Below, piece after piece: positions 13,460-22,855 of a stretch of 29,796 nucleotides of DNA. The translations under genes were made by a program, and so were the position numbers. Position 1 is the first letter of the stretch; each line of letters opens with the position of its first letter. Source of the stretch: CAYPQL01 sp964412905. Its GTDB lineage: Bacteria; Patescibacteriota; Minisyncoccia; JAHIHE01; JAGLIN01. The stretch covers positions 1-29,796 of the forward strand of contig CAYPQL010000011.1 of assembly GCA_964412905.1 (NCBI GenBank). The letters are read 5' to 3'. The notes below the pieces were generated by a model. That model worked only from the letters and a program-made list of their open reading frames with translations. It did no database searches and had not been told where the DNA came from.

Positions 13460-15454
13460 CTATCCCGCTCCTCCGCCGCCTCCACCCCCACCACCGCCCG
13501 CTCCACCGCCTCCGCCAGAAGCGCCGCTTGCTCCGGAACTTGAAAAAGCGCTGGAAAATGAAGAGGCAAAGCTGGCGCTGAAAGCGGAAGGAGAAAATGA
13601 AGATGCCATGCTTGCGGCTCCAATATGTCCCGCCACAACCGCATTTCCGCCATACCAAAACGGCTGAGGAACATTCATCGTTTCAAACGCCTTCGCCCAT
13701 TTCTTTTCTATTCCAAAGATCATCGCGTATGGCAGATATTTTTCAAAATATTCCGGCTTCAGATTCTGCATTCTATATCGTTCCGCCGTTTCCAAATACA
13801 TTTTAAATCCCAGCCAATCTTCTTTGAGCTTTATCCCTTCGTCGGATAAACGGGCTTCGTATTTGATAAAGGCGTAGAGGCCGGCCGCACTTAAAATGGC
13901 TGTCGCTATCAAAATCAAAGGCTGTCCGATTTCTATGCCGGCATCTCCGACGACAAATGAAATAAAATACACAACCACCGCGATACCGATCCAAATTCCG
14001 GCTTTCTTTTTTTCCTCGCTCACTCCGACTTCAAACGCTTTTGTGTCCAATTCTGTTTCTTTATAAATTTCATCTTTTACTTTTTGTATTTTTTCATACA
14101 ACGTCCTCGCTTTTGTCTGACTTTTCTTTAATTCTTTTGTTGAGAAATGATCGCTTGACCCAAAAAGCGCTTGCAAATATTTTTTCTCATAATCTTCAAG
14201 ATTCGGATCATTCTCATATTCTTTTATCTTTCTGACTAAATAGTCGCTACTTTTTTTGCCGCCAATTGATTTTACTAATTTAACTGATATTAATAATAAA
14301 ATAATAAATATAAATAGTAAATTATAAAACATGATTCTATCTTCAGAAAGAAACCATAATAGAAATAAACATATTACAAATGGAGAAAACAAAATAAACA
14401 TAGGAGCTACAAATCCAGCATTAGATAAAATTTCTTCCCATTTACTTTTCTTATTATCTTCCTCAATCCTCACATACCCCCTCACCGCCAAATCAATAAT
14501 CGTCGCCGCCAGACCCTTGTTGGTAAGTTTTTCTTTTATAATAACCTCCGCCATTGCGGGACGCAAATTCTGCGGCGGTTCATATTGCGGAACGATAGCG
14601 CGTTTTCCTTCTCTTGATTTTTCGGTCTTATGCCAATAAACAAAACCGATAATTATACAAGATAAAAAAATTATTATTGAAAAAATGTAGCCGTAATACA
14701 TCGCCAAAAAATCTTTGAAATATGCGCTTTGGCTTACAATGCCTTTTGGAAATCCCGCGGCGATAGTGAAGTTAGTATTTGGTTTTAGGTTTCTTCCCCA
14801 AAATACAGCTTCTGTATTATCTTGATTAAAATAATATCCGCCGATAGATGTTGGATTATTATATATTGAATCGCTAAAATATGGTTCACTAGACAAATTT
14901 ATGTTTATCGGATTCATAATATTCTCCGCATAAAGCCGGATTAAATCGCTTCTGAATTTTTCGCCAGTAGAAAAACTTACTGTAATTTTTACATCCCTGA
15001 TCCCGACATCTCTGACTTGCGGAACAGCATTCCAATAAATCTCGTCGTAACTTTTCAAAAAACTTATCCCGCCGTGAACTTTATATTTCACCGTCCAGCT
15101 TTTTTCTTCCTTAGTAAAATCCCTGCGCTCAAAATTCCACTGAATATGTTTTGCCCCGCTTATTGAGTTAATGTCCAATTCGCTTTTAGAAATCTTGTTA
15201 TTTTCCCCGTCAAAAACTTCCACATCAGTTATAGCGTCTATATCTTTTAAAGCAACATCACGATTAAAAAACCCGAAATTGCCGTCAAGATAATAAGTCT
15301 GTTTTTCCGCCACATCAAAAGTAGAATCTTGGTTTATTTTTATATTTACTTCGAAATCTTGGTAATAGTATTCCTTGGCGAAAGCGATACTGGCAATAAA
15401 ACAAAACATTAAAACCAAAACTGCGGTTAGAATTTTTGTTCTTAGAATTTTCAT
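13460..15454 (-). CDS. DUF2207 membrane protein with glycine-rich tail
   Basis: This 664-residue protein has a signal peptide (about 1-26, ending SIAFA) and an extracytoplasmic beta-rich domain typical of DUF2207 (YYQDFEVNIKINQDSTFDVAE onward, to about 245). A transmembrane helix follows at about 252-272. A cytoplasmic part begins PQYEPPQNLRPAMAEVI and contains a winged-helix-like segment (GLAATIIDLAVRGYVRIEE). Two more pairs of membrane segments and a soluble C-terminal region come next. It ends in an Ala/Ser then almost pure Gly tail, as many family members do. Function is unknown; the family is thought to be membrane-anchored with a surface domain. Length is normal and the gene looks intact. 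Confidence 0.9.
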   Translation of the reverse strand: MKILRTKILTAVLVLMFCFIASIAFAKEYYYQDFEVNIKINQDSTFDVAEKQTYYLDGNFGFFNRDVALKDIDAITDVEVFDGENNKISKSELDINSISGAKHIQWNFERRDFTKEEKSWTVKYKVHGGISFLKSYDEIYWNAVPQVRDVGIRDVKITVSFSTGEKFRSDLIRLYAENIMNPININLSSEPYFSDSIYNNPTSIGGYYFNQDNTEAVFWGRNLKPNTNFTIAAGFPKGIVSQSAYFKDFLAMYYGYIFSIIIFLSCIIIGFVYWHKTEKSREGKRAIVPQYEPPQNLRPAMAEVIIKEKLTNKGLAATIIDLAVRGYVRIEEDNKKSKWEEILSNAGFVAPMFILFSPFVICLFLLWFLSEDRIMFYNLLFIFIILLLISVKLVKSIGGKKSSDYLVRKIKEYENDPNLEDYEKKYLQALFGSSDHFSTKELKKSQTKARTLYEKIQKVKDEIYKETELDTKAFEVGVSEEKKKAGIWIGIAVVVYFISFVVGDAGIEIGQPLILIATAILSAAGLYAFIKYEARLSDEGIKLKEDWLGFKMYLETAERYRMQNLKPEYFEKYLPYAMIFGIEKKWAKAFETMNVPQPFWYGGNAVVAGHIGAASMASSFSPSAFSASFASSFSSAFSSSGASGASGGGGGAGGGGGGGGGGAG

Positions 15455-15548
15455 CGCTTTTGTTATTTAATAAATAAACCTAATTATTTTTTGACATTTG
15501 GATTTTTGACTTGATTTTTCATTCGAACTTTGGATTTAAAATTCTTCT

Positions 15549-16364
15549 TTAATCTATATAACAAATATTATCCAGTTTATCATTCAGAATTTTCCAAGAC
15601 TTTTTAATATCTTCCTTTCCGAGGATTTCCAAGCTTAAATATCCGGAATAGTGAACATTTGCTAGCAATCTCAAAAATTTATCTAAATTTAGATTACCGT
15701 CTTTTTGAAAACCATAATGCGCCTTTCCTTGTTTTGTCGCATTGTGCAAATGAATGTTTTTCACAATATCAATATTCTCAATTAAAAATTTAGAAAAGTT
15801 GTCGCCATTTTGAATACAATGTCCAATATCTATAGTAAATAATATTTCAGGAACGTCCTGTTTTATTCTTGAAAGCTCGCTCAATAAAACAGGGTATGAT
15901 ATTTGAGTGCTTTTTCTAACAGAAATATTTTCTATTGCAATTGGCATCTTGCATGCAGAATATTTAATAATTTCTTTAAAGTTTTTAATAAATATTTTTC
16001 TGGCATCATTCTCGCTTAAAAATAATGGATATGCGCCGGCATGAAAAGTTATGAGCTTAGCCGTAAATTTTTGAGATATATCAATAGTTTTTTTTAGAAT
16101 ATCAATACTCGCGCTATTAATACCATAATGAGATGACACTAACGATAAATTGATAAAAGGAGCATGGATTATCAGCTCGTAACAAGAGAGTTCTTTCTTG
16201 AGCCAGTTTATATCCTCGTCATTCATTAAGTTTATTTCCTCTGCCCATATTTCTATATGATCTAAATTTTTGAATGTTTTAATCTCTTGCACCTCTTTTC
16301 GCCAGATGTTCTTATGGGACGGCATAAGACGCAAAAACAATCCTTTACTAAATTGAATTGGCAT
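15549..16364 (-). CDS. Sugar phosphate isomerase/epimerase-like TIM barrel protein
   Basis: This 271-residue protein belongs to the AP-endonuclease-2/xylose-isomerase-like TIM barrel superfamily. The barrel-end motifs are in order: LIIHAPF, LITFHAGAY, PIAIENIS, LFTIDIGHC, IHLHNA followed by HYGFQKDGNLNLDKFL, and YLSLEILG. These supply the His, Glu and Asp metal ligands expected for the family. Members isomerise or epimerise sugars or act as endonuclease IV; length and motif spacing do not decide. Its start lies 12 bp from the end of the nucleotidyltransferase gene upstream, so the two are probably co-transcribed and functionally linked, perhaps making or modifying a nucleotide-sugar-like compound. 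Confidence 0.8.
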   Translation of the reverse strand: MPIQFSKGLFLRLMPSHKNIWRKEVQEIKTFKNLDHIEIWAEEINLMNDEDINWLKKELSCYELIIHAPFINLSLVSSHYGINSASIDILKKTIDISQKFTAKLITFHAGAYPLFLSENDARKIFIKNFKEIIKYSACKMPIAIENISVRKSTQISYPVLLSELSRIKQDVPEILFTIDIGHCIQNGDNFSKFLIENIDIVKNIHLHNATKQGKAHYGFQKDGNLNLDKFLRLLANVHYSGYLSLEILGKEDIKKSWKILNDKLDNICYID

Positions 16365-16375
16365 AGTTGTTTATA

Positions 16376-17782
16376 TTAGTAGAATTTATCAGATAACTCT
16401 GGAGAAAATATTTCATTTCTATTATGAGAATTTAATATTTTTCTGTTTGCGGTTCCGTCTTTTTTTTCTCTATTCAATTGCTCTTTCATTATTTCTTGAA
16501 ATAGACTAATACGTTTATTAATCCCCCCCCCTGTTCCATCGTAAAATGCGGGATGATTAAATAACATAAAATTTTGATAAATTCCAGAATAAAACTGATT
16601 GTTCTCGATAATATAATTTGGCAAATCAGCGATTACTCCATCGTTAACTTTTCGTTGAGAGGGTACGTTATATTCAAATTGCTTCCCGCTAAATCCACGC
16701 TGGCAACATACATCTTTTATAAAATCTCTATTCCTATAATCTTTTATTGTAGAAATTTTGTCGTTTCCTCGTTCTAAATCTTCTTTAAGTTGTTCACCAA
16801 TCATCTCGTCGAATATTTCTTGTGTTAAGAAATGAGCACTTAAATCAAAATCCGTATCTTCAACATGGAATTTTTGACTTAGTATTTCCGCCTTTCCCTT
16901 TTCTTGAAGTTTATTAAATTCTTCCATTCGATTTAAAAATTCCTGTTTTTCCTTATCGCTAAACAATTCAGTTTCTTTAAAATCAGACCAGTATTTCTTA
17001 TCTAGCTTATTTTTATCCAGAATAATCATAAGATCAATATCGGAGCTTCCAGTTTTATCCAGAGACTTTCGAATATTATAGAAAGGGCCATAGTCCATTG
17101 ACCCGCCAATGATTATTCCGTCAACCTGCTCTTTTATTGTTTCCTTAAATTGTTCCAATTTACAAAATCTTTCAATAGTCGCTTCGGCGCTTTCAATAAA
17201 ACCTGGATTTCTTTTTCCAAATTTATTCTCTCCAGAGGAAATAAGAAAATCGGGAAATTTTGATTGTACATCAGATAGTGTTTGTCTCAATTCATTATTA
17301 AACTTAGAACTTTTCCCGCAATTACAGCGACGATCATAGGCTCCTTTTAAGAAATCAGCCAACCAACTTCTAATTAGATTTTCGTAGCAACTGTCAACAT
17401 CCACACTCTCAATTTTTTCAACAAGCAAAAGAAATTTACTGGTCCAATTATTTATATCGATATCTTTACTTGTTTTTTTAATATATTCTCTTAAATTTTT
17501 TATTTCCATCAATTCACTGCTCATTCCATTTTCCTCATTCGCAAGAAAAACGCTATTTAAAAAATACTCCTCCTTAAATTCGCGCAACTCTTTTGTGTTT
17601 GTAAGATTTGAAATCTTTTTCAACAAAACAATAGCTTCATTTTCCGCAAGAATCCTTTGCTGATATAAATCGCATACACTTATTTGGAGGCTCTCTTTTG
17701 TGTCCGCTAAATTTTGCGCAGATTCTAATTCTTGGATCGCTAAATTGCTTCTTTCGAACATAGATTTAAAATTAGCCACCAT
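16376..17782 (-). CDS. Large protein with central nucleotidyltransferase domain
   Basis: This 468-residue protein has a helical N-terminal half (1-215) of unknown type, including a small Cys pair (RRCNCGKS, about 151-158). A nucleotidyltransferase core follows: IIIGGSMDYGPF (224-234), SDIDLMIILD (247-256) with the metal-binding Asp pair, and DTDFDLSAHF (309-318) as the third acidic strand. The C-terminal 150 residues are again unrecognised. The spacing between the glycine motif and the Asp pair is long (about 20 residues), unlike MNT proteins. It is encoded with the TIM-barrel gene. A run of eight C at about 16526-16533 encodes GTGGGI and is a possible slippage site. Substrate is unknown. Confidence 0.7.
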   Translation of the reverse strand: MVANFKSMFERSNLAIQELESAQNLADTKESLQISVCDLYQQRILAENEAIVLLKKISNLTNTKELREFKEEYFLNSVFLANEENGMSSELMEIKNLREYIKKTSKDIDINNWTSKFLLLVEKIESVDVDSCYENLIRSWLADFLKGAYDRRCNCGKSSKFNNELRQTLSDVQSKFPDFLISSGENKFGKRNPGFIESAEATIERFCKLEQFKETIKEQVDGIIIGGSMDYGPFYNIRKSLDKTGSSDIDLMIILDKNKLDKKYWSDFKETELFSDKEKQEFLNRMEEFNKLQEKGKAEILSQKFHVEDTDFDLSAHFLTQEIFDEMIGEQLKEDLERGNDKISTIKDYRNRDFIKDVCCQRGFSGKQFEYNVPSQRKVNDGVIADLPNYIIENNQFYSGIYQNFMLFNHPAFYDGTGGGINKRISLFQEIMKEQLNREKKDGTANRKILNSHNRNEIFSPELSDKFY

Positions 17783-17794
17783 TTAACAAATAAT

Positions 17795-18802
17795 TTACAG
17801 CTTCCTCCCCACAAACTCCGCCATCTCAACCAATCGGCAAGTATAGCCGTATTCATTATCATACCACGCGCAAACTTTGATCAAATTTCCATTCACTTTT
17901 GTAAGAGACAAATCAACAATCGCGGAAAGGGAATTTCCCTTATAATCAACCGAGACCAGAGACTCGTCACTCACATCTAAAATATTAACCATGTCTCCTT
18001 TGCCCGCTTCAATAAATAAATTATTAACTTCTGTCACGGTCGCATCTTCTTTTTCAACTTCCGCCACAAAATCAACAATTGAAACCGTGGAAGTCGGAAC
18101 GCGGATTGCTATCCCGTCAAGTTTTCCTTCCAACTCGGGAATGGCCTGCGTAACGGCGGTCGCCGCGCCAGTGGTCGTGGGGATAATATTCATCGCCGCC
18201 GCTCTCGCCCTTCGCAGATCTTTATGCGGCAAGTCCAAAATTCTCTGATCGTTTGTATAGCTGTGAACTGTGGTCATAAATCCTCTTTTGATCGTCAAAT
18301 TTTTATGCAAAATTTTCACAATCGGCGCCAAGCAATTCGTCGTGCAAGAACCGTTGGAAACAATGTGATCTTCCTGCAAATTATAATCTTTTTCATTCAC
18401 GCCAAAAATCAAAGTTTTTACATCTTCGCTTTCTGTCGGCGCGCTAATTATTACTTTTTTAGCGCCCGCTTTCAAATGTTTCCCCGCGCCTTCTTTATCC
18501 GTAAAAAATCCCGTGCATTCCAAAACGACATCTACTCCCAATTCTTTCCACGGCAAAAATTCGGGATCTTTTTGCGCGAACACTTTTATTTTTTTGCCGT
18601 CCACAATTATATGCTCCTCGTCATAGTTCACTTCTTTGGCATAAATTCCATAATTGGAATCATATTTCAAAAGATGCGCCAAAGTTTTTGTGTCAGTCAA
18701 GTCATTAACCGCCACGACTTCAAGCTCTGGATGTTTATCCAAAATAATTTTCAGCGCCGGCCTCCCAATCCGGCCAAATCCATTGATTGCGATTTTTGTC
18801 AT
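17795..18802 (-). CDS. gap: Type I glyceraldehyde-3-phosphate dehydrogenase
   Basis: This 335-residue enzyme oxidises glyceraldehyde 3-phosphate with NAD(P)+ and phosphate to 1,3-bisphosphoglycerate in glycolysis. It shows INGFGRIGRPALK (Rossmann), VNDLTD with Asp after the second strand (fits NAD+ use), the active site SNGSCTTNCLAP with the catalytic Cys, and HSYTNDQRILDLPHKDLRRARAA cut here into its known parts HSYTND and RRARAA, then WYDNEYGYTCR near the end. Length is normal. It ends 12 bp upstream of the nucleotidyltransferase start, so the two may share a transcript. Confidence 0.97.
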   Translation of the reverse strand: MTKIAINGFGRIGRPALKIILDKHPELEVVAVNDLTDTKTLAHLLKYDSNYGIYAKEVNYDEEHIIVDGKKIKVFAQKDPEFLPWKELGVDVVLECTGFFTDKEGAGKHLKAGAKKVIISAPTESEDVKTLIFGVNEKDYNLQEDHIVSNGSCTTNCLAPIVKILHKNLTIKRGFMTTVHSYTNDQRILDLPHKDLRRARAAAMNIIPTTTGAATAVTQAIPELEGKLDGIAIRVPTSTVSIVDFVAEVEKEDATVTEVNNLFIEAGKGDMVNILDVSDESLVSVDYKGNSLSAIVDLSLTKVNGNLIKVCAWYDNEYGYTCRLVEMAEFVGRKL

Positions 18803-18848
18803 AGATTTTTAATTTTAATTGATAAATTTACAAATTTATAAAACTAAT

Positions 18849-20612
18849 TTAAGGCTGAAATATTTCTATTGGATCAAATATAACCTGCTTAACCTCCGGA
18901 AACTGCATAGCTGTTTTTACTACTTCGTTGGATAATAAGCCAATCCGACAAGATCCTCCGCTTGTAAAGCTTGGCACTTCAGAAAACTTCAGCGTCAATG
19001 TTCCGTCTTTCAAGTCAACTCCTAATAAGTCAAAACCTTCATGGGGAAATTCAGAAGAAAATCCCGCTGATTTTTCTTGCTCTGTTATTTCTCCTTTTAT
19101 TAATAGATTTATCGCATCTTGAATTGGCGTTTTTGTTTTTGGAATTTCTCTTTCAACCGGAAGCACCGCCTCCGCCAAACAATCAAACTTCGGATCATAA
19201 TTTGAATTATAGTAATACAGTTTTATTTTTTGTGTTTCGCTTTTTTCCGTGAATTTAAAAGTGGAAAGAATTTGATCGAAAATAGGATCTGTAAGAGTGG
19301 AAACATATGATGTGCTTATTTGAATTATATTGTCTCCATTTGCAATATAAAAGCTGGTAAAACCACTACCATTTTCTGTCGATCCTCCGTCCATTATAGC
19401 TTTAATAAATTTCACATTTCCTTTTAAAACAGTTTGCCCTCTCACATGACCTTCTAGTGGAGCACTCATCCAATCTTGTGTTATCCAAAGATAAAAAGGC
19501 TCGCTATTTGTTCCTTTGTATTTATCATAATTTTCTTTCGTTCGCAAAATTGTATAATTTCGATTTTCAGTTCCGCCGTCATTATTAGAAAGTATTTCGT
19601 CCGCATAAAAATTATTTGGATATTCAATTTCATATCCATATTCCTCATTCCGATATGTTTGCCAATCCGCGGTTTCGCCAACCATAAATTCCGACATTTT
19701 TTCTTGAATTTCATTCATTACTTTTTCGCGGTTAAAATCTGCCGGCGGCTGATAAAGTTCAACACTATGATCGTTAAATCCCTGCCAAGCCTTTTCTTCT
19801 TCGCCGGCAAGAATATTATTCACCGTCACGCATAATAATTTCGGAAATTGAATCTCAAATTTACCCTTGTCAGAACCGACCAGCGTCCCGAATTCTTTTT
19901 CACATGCCAACGCTTCAGCAGTATAATTTTCTTTAAAATCTTCCGTTTTTAATATTAACCCTTCTTCTGCAATTAAATAGTATTTTTTAAAAGAATAAGA
20001 GCTGGCGTAAGATGTATAAAAATATGCAAATCTGTCATCGTTTACCTCTAAATATAAATTGCCGTCTTTTTCCAGAAGATTATTTTCTCCAATGCTAATC
20101 GCATTGCCCAAAGGGAGAGTGTCTATTAATTTTAAATTATTTTCCCCGTCTAGCCTGAAAATATAATCCGTAGTACAACAATGCGCTCCTCCCGAATAAT
20201 CGCCGACAATAATATATTTATTTTTATTATATTCAAATGCGAATAAATCATTAACATTATAATTTTTTCCCGAAGTATAAATTTTTTCGCCATTATTATA
20301 CGCCTCAAAATATCCAAATTCATTTTTATCAATATTCAAAGGATATATTTTAAACAGCGCTGTACCTACTGCTTGCTCAAAGGGATTATTTAAATCGGAA
20401 AAAACCATCTTTTCAGTTTCTATAATTGAATAAATTTCATCTTCCGCGCTTGGCGTTATTGAAACTTCCGGCTGTTGAATTTTAACCGGCTTGTTTTTCG
20501 CCAAATACCCAATCGCTCCGAATAAAACTCCAAGGGAAACTATCATCGCGGCAACTAAAATCATTTTTGCCATTGACTCCCCCAACGGCTTGGGGTTTGT
20601 TTGATTTTGCAT
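18849..20612 (-). CDS. Membrane-anchored surface protein with GerMN domain
   Basis: This 587-residue protein has a short cytoplasmic N-terminus, one transmembrane helix (about 17-38) and a long outer part. The outer part begins with a domain containing GDYSGGAHCCTTDYIFRL. A PsbP-like segment follows (TYRNEEYGYEIEYPNNF, about 322-338, then a beta-rich stretch). It ends in a GerMN domain (about 465-587: KIKLYYYNSNYDPKFDC, TPIQDAINLLIKGE, LTLKFSE, VVKTAMQFPEVKQV). Outside sporulating bacteria, GerMN domains occur in envelope lipoproteins of unclear role. No lipobox Cys is seen, so it is anchored by its helix. It is transcribed divergently from the hydrogenase genes, which share the 212-bp upstream region. 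Confidence 0.82.
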   Translation of the reverse strand: MQNQTNPKPLGESMAKMILVAAMIVSLGVLFGAIGYLAKNKPVKIQQPEVSITPSAEDEIYSIIETEKMVFSDLNNPFEQAVGTALFKIYPLNIDKNEFGYFEAYNNGEKIYTSGKNYNVNDLFAFEYNKNKYIIVGDYSGGAHCCTTDYIFRLDGENNLKLIDTLPLGNAISIGENNLLEKDGNLYLEVNDDRFAYFYTSYASSYSFKKYYLIAEEGLILKTEDFKENYTAEALACEKEFGTLVGSDKGKFEIQFPKLLCVTVNNILAGEEEKAWQGFNDHSVELYQPPADFNREKVMNEIQEKMSEFMVGETADWQTYRNEEYGYEIEYPNNFYADEILSNNDGGTENRNYTILRTKENYDKYKGTNSEPFYLWITQDWMSAPLEGHVRGQTVLKGNVKFIKAIMDGGSTENGSGFTSFYIANGDNIIQISTSYVSTLTDPIFDQILSTFKFTEKSETQKIKLYYYNSNYDPKFDCLAEAVLPVEREIPKTKTPIQDAINLLIKGEITEQEKSAGFSSEFPHEGFDLLGVDLKDGTLTLKFSEVPSFTSGGSCRIGLLSNEVVKTAMQFPEVKQVIFDPIEIFQP

Positions 20613-20666
20613 AGGTTTTAGTTTAAAAATTATTAATAAATTTACTCATACAACATTCTAAATTCT

Positions 20667-20703
20667 AAATTTCATATTCCAATCTCCACATTCCAATTCT
20701 ACC
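20667..20703. repeat. 7-bp-period spacer repeat
   Basis: ATTCTAA, ATTCTAA, ATTTCAT, ATTCCAA, TCTCCAC and ATTCCAA follow one another exactly every 7 bp across the region between the GerMN gene and the hydrogenase promoter. A second tract of CAAATTA units lies at about 20790-20820. Confidence 0.65.
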
Positions 20704-20726
20704 ACTTTTTCCCAAACCAATCAACC

Positions 20727-20755
20727 TTTTGCTAAATCAAAATTTATGATATAAT
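20727..20755 (+). promoter_or_regulatory. Candidate promoter of the hydrogenase operon
   Basis: An extended -10 element TGATATAAT (20747-20755) matches TGnTATAAT exactly. The -35 is weak (TTTTGC at 20727 with a 17-bp spacer, or TTGCTA at 20729 with 15 bp). Transcription would start near 20762, giving a leader of about 60 nt before hydB, part of which is 7-bp-period repeat. No Shine-Dalgarno precedes hydB. Confidence 0.6.
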
Positions 20756-20824
20756 TTCATTAAACTCATCAATCCATTTATCCAACCCCAAATTACAAAT
20801 TACTAATTTACAAATTACCATCTC

Positions 20825-21799
20825 ATGACAGACAAACAACTCCAAAATTTCGTTTCGTATTTGATAAAAAATAATTACAAAGTGTTCAGCCACAAAGAAA
20901 CCGCGGGCGAAGTTTTGATTGACGAAATCCGAGAAGGAAAAAACTTTGAGCTATGCCCCAAAAGGCCGCTTTATTCTTTCAAGAAATTCTTCCTTCCGCC
21001 GTGCCAAAAAATGATGGAGTTTAAAGGTGGCGTTACAACTCTTAATAAAAGTCAGAATATAAAAACAGTTCTTCTCGGGCTTCATTTTTATGATCTGAAA
21101 GCACTGACCCTTCTTAATCAAGTTTTCAACAAAGACCCGCATTTCCAAAAAAAGCTAAGAAATATTATTGTAATAGGACAGATCCCGGTTCCGTCAGAAA
21201 AAGAAGATTATATAAAATTTGAGAAAGAAATTCTGGAGCATATGAAGTTTGATATTTTCCTTGAAGCAAAATATCACGAAGCCCAGCAATCCTTCAGAAT
21301 TTTCACCGGCTCAGAAGATGGACAAAGGCTTTTGGATGATTTCGGATATAAAGATTACGAGAACATTGAATATGTCGGACCAAGACCCAAAAAAGGGCTT
21401 GATCTTATGAACAGTGAATTAATTGAAAAAATCCCCAAATCCCGCGGCTCAAAACTTTGGGACGAGCTGGATAAAAAATGCATTGATTGCGGAAAATGCG
21501 CGATTGTCTGCCCTACTTGTTTCTGTTTTAAAATCACGGATGAAATTCAGAAAGATAAAATTGTGAGATATAGGGAATGGGACACTTGCTTTTATGAAGA
21601 ATTTTCCGAGATTGCCGGCGCCCATAAATTTCTGGATTCAACGAAAAAAAGGATTTATAACTATTACGACCACAAGTTCGTCAGAATTCCAAAAGAGTTT
21701 GGGATGCAAGGATGCGTCGGCTGCGGCCGATGCACGGAGGTTTGTCCGGCGGGAATTGATATAAAAGAAAATATAAAAAGAATTATTAGAGAGAATTGA
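20825..21799 (+). CDS. hydB: Group 3b [NiFe]-hydrogenase beta subunit (iron-sulfur)
   Basis: This 324-residue cytoplasmic electron-transfer subunit corresponds to HydB of sulfhydrogenases. The N-terminal 200 residues match the HydB-specific domain (PLYSFKKFFLPPCQKMMEF near 48-66). Two [4Fe-4S] motifs follow: Cys219, 222, 225 and 229 (CIDCGKCAIVCP) and Cys297, 300, 303 and 307 (CVGCGRCTEVCP). RYREWDTCFYEEF lies between them as in family members. It would pass electrons between the flavin subunit HydG and the small subunit HydD. It is the first gene of the only plus-strand block and starts the canonical order B-G-D-A known from Pyrococcus sulfhydrogenases. Confidence 0.93.
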   Translation: MTDKQLQNFVSYLIKNNYKVFSHKETAGEVLIDEIREGKNFELCPKRPLYSFKKFFLPPCQKMMEFKGGVTTLNKSQNIKTVLLGLHFYDLKALTLLNQVFNKDPHFQKKLRNIIVIGQIPVPSEKEDYIKFEKEILEHMKFDIFLEAKYHEAQQSFRIFTGSEDGQRLLDDFGYKDYENIEYVGPRPKKGLDLMNSELIEKIPKSRGSKLWDELDKKCIDCGKCAIVCPTCFCFKITDEIQKDKIVRYREWDTCFYEEFSEIAGAHKFLDSTKKRIYNYYDHKFVRIPKEFGMQGCVGCGRCTEVCPAGIDIKENIKRIIREN

Positions 21800-21841
21800 T
21801 GATTGGAATTTTGGAATTTAGACTTGCTATCTTAAAAAAAC

Positions 21842-21958
21842 TTTGTCATTTCGAGCGCCTCGCGAGAAATCTATAAATAATAGCGAGCAAAAAGAATTAT
21901 TGATTTAAATATAATTTACAGATCTCTCAATCGCTGATGCTCATTTCGAGATGACAAA
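21842..21958. repeat. Palindromic element between hydB and hydG
   Basis: A 117-bp stretch is bounded by inverted ends TTTGTCATTTCGAG (21842-21855) and CTCATTTCGAGATGACAAA (21940-21958). Inside lie CGAGAAATCT and AGATCTCTCAATCG, also near-complementary. It fills the 205-bp gap between hydB and hydG, otherwise gene-free. The TTTGTCAT ends resemble those of the elements at 10712 and 13220. Confidence 0.7.
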
Positions 21959-22004
21959 CTAAAATAGCGCTTATTTATTCAAACAAGAGAAATAACAAAC
22001 CAAC

Positions 22005-22826
22005 ATGAAAAACCCCTACAGCCCGATTGAAGCGGAAATTATACAGGTTGACAAGCTAACGCCGATTAATAGGCTTTTTACATTTAGAATAAAAAACGAG
22101 GAAACGAGAAGCGGGTTTAAATTTAGACACGGGCAATTTTTTATTTTATCAGTTCCGGGATTCGGCGAAGCGCCTTTTGGTTTTTGTTCTAGCCCGACAA
22201 TTACAGACTATTTTCAAGCATCAATTGACAAGCGAGGAAGTTTGACATCCGAACTTTTTAAACTGAGAAAAGGAAGCTTAGTCGGAATCAGAGGCCCTTA
22301 CGGGAACGGATTTGACAGAAAAAAAATCAAAAGCAGAAATCTGGTTTTAGTCGCTGGCGGATGCGGGCTGTCCCCTCTTCGCACGATTATTCAGGACGCA
22401 AATTTAAATCCGCAAAACTTCCAGCAAATACAAATTTTTTACGGCTGCCGAAATCCAGAATTGCTTTCGTTTAAAAATGATTATAAAAATTGGAGCAAAA
22501 ATATTGAAATAAATTTGACGGTTGATTCGCCTGATCAAAATTGGAAAGACAATGTCGGAGTTGTCACGAATTTATTAACCAAGGAAAAAATCAAAAAAGA
22601 TTCCACAGCCATCCTTGTCGGTCCGCCGATTATGTATAAATTTGTTACGCAAAAACTGCTTGAACTCGGGCTTGCTGAAGAAGATATTTACTTGTCGCTT
22701 GAACGCCGAATGCACTGCGGAATTGGAATTTGCCAGCACTGCGTTTTGGTCGGCAACGGCTATGTCTGTACCGACGGACCGGTGTTTTCGTATGCGGAAA
22801 TCAAAGATTTTCCAGAAGGAATATAA
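22005..22826 (+). CDS. hydG: Group 3b [NiFe]-hydrogenase gamma subunit (FAD/NAD(P)-binding)
   Basis: This 273-residue subunit belongs to the ferredoxin-NADP+ reductase superfamily, as in dihydroorotate dehydrogenase electron-transfer subunits and HydG. It has a FAD-binding barrel (RHGQFFILSVPGFGEAPF with FCSSP at 60-64), the nucleotide-binding motif VAGGCGLSPLRTI (116-128), AILVGPPIMYKFV, and a C-terminal [2Fe-2S] site at Cys238, 243, 246 and 255 (C-x4-C-x2-C-x8-C). It exchanges hydride with NAD(P)H and feeds electrons to HydB. Length is close to the family's. The start ATG at 22005 has only a weak purine-rich upstream (AAGAGA). Confidence 0.93.
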   Translation: MKNPYSPIEAEIIQVDKLTPINRLFTFRIKNEETRSGFKFRHGQFFILSVPGFGEAPFGFCSSPTITDYFQASIDKRGSLTSELFKLRKGSLVGIRGPYGNGFDRKKIKSRNLVLVAGGCGLSPLRTIIQDANLNPQNFQQIQIFYGCRNPELLSFKNDYKNWSKNIEINLTVDSPDQNWKDNVGVVTNLLTKEKIKKDSTAILVGPPIMYKFVTQKLLELGLAEEDIYLSLERRMHCGIGICQHCVLVGNGYVCTDGPVFSYAEIKDFPEGI

Positions 22827-22855
22827 GCTAAAATTCAAAATTAAAAATCCAAATT
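22827..22855. repeat. 7-bp-period spacer between hydG and hydD
   Basis: The 29-bp spacer reads as CTAAAAT, TCAAAAT, TAAAAAT and CCAAATT in exact 7-bp phase, ending at the hydD ATG. It leaves no room for a Shine-Dalgarno sequence, so hydD must be translated by coupling or in an SD-independent way. Confidence 0.55.

Noticed and set aside
13446..13667. Plus-strand proline-rich frame near 13.5 kb
   Set aside because: It is the reverse complement of the glycine-rich tail of the DUF2207 protein.
16526..16533. C8 run in the large nucleotidyltransferase gene as a frameshift
   Set aside because: The frame is continuous through it (GTGGGI), so no frameshift is needed; only possible slippage is noted.
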